Under the pieces are notes generated by a model. It ran no database searches and was not told the DNA's origin. It saw only the letters and a program-made list of their open reading frames with translations. 5,003 nt of DNA from CAYGXH01 sp964354485 (lineage in GTDB: Bacteria > Bacteroidota > Ignavibacteria > UBA10030 > SZUA-254): the NCBI GenBank assembly GCA_964354485.1, contig CAYGZY010000146.1, positions 1 to 5,003 on the forward strand, in the 5' to 3' direction. Numbering within the stretch: position 1 is the stretch's first letter; each line of letters begins with the position of its first letter. The translations under genes and the position numbers were made by a program. Of the stretch, positions 4,998-5,003 are shown one piece after another.

Positions 4998-5003
4998 TAA
5001 TGA

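Overview
The window falls into two parts: a tightly packed four-gene operon (positions 10-3273) and a looser, repeat-rich accessory segment (3274-5003). The base composition is moderate. The 6-bladed beta-propeller/NHL-type exported protein, the short palindromic repeats with an AGCTCC...GGAGCG core and the IS200-type transposase together suggest a Gram-negative of the Bacteroidota/Chlorobiota/Ignavibacteriota group. That assignment is inference only; there is no rRNA or other taxonomic marker here.

Operon, all on the + strand: (1) an exported, possibly lipid-anchored beta-propeller protein (10-990); (2) a small exported thioredoxin-fold protein with a CQPC motif (987-1508); (3) an ABC transporter ATPase (1505-2452); (4) its six-helix ABC-2-type membrane partner (2449-3273). 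Every junction is a 4-base stop/start overlap (GTGA, ATGA, GTGA). The first start, at base 10, also forms a GTGA overlap with an in-frame stop, so the operon very probably continues upstream of the window. The ATPase/permease pair resembles the NosF/NosY type. Joined to two envelope proteins, one propeller and one thiol-redox, it looks like an extracytoplasmic maturation or export module whose substrate cannot be read from this window.

After the operon there is a near-perfect 13-bp hairpin (3305-3333), then about 200 bases that may hold a decayed short reading frame. Next comes a complete exported methionine-R-sulfoxide reductase MsrB (3585-4037) with both zinc CxxC pairs, the resolving Cys and the catalytic Cys.

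The last kilobase is a repeat nest. It has several copies of an AGCTCC-N3/4-GGAGCG repeat, and a set of 20-bp palindromes that share one design (9-bp arms, 2-bp centre) but differ in sequence. It also holds an IS200-type Y1 transposase gene on the - strand (4440-4892). That gene is full length except for one in-frame TAA at codon 100, between its HUH motif and its catalytic Tyr, so it is best called a pseudogene. Palindromes bracket it on both sides, and one overlaps its original stop codon.
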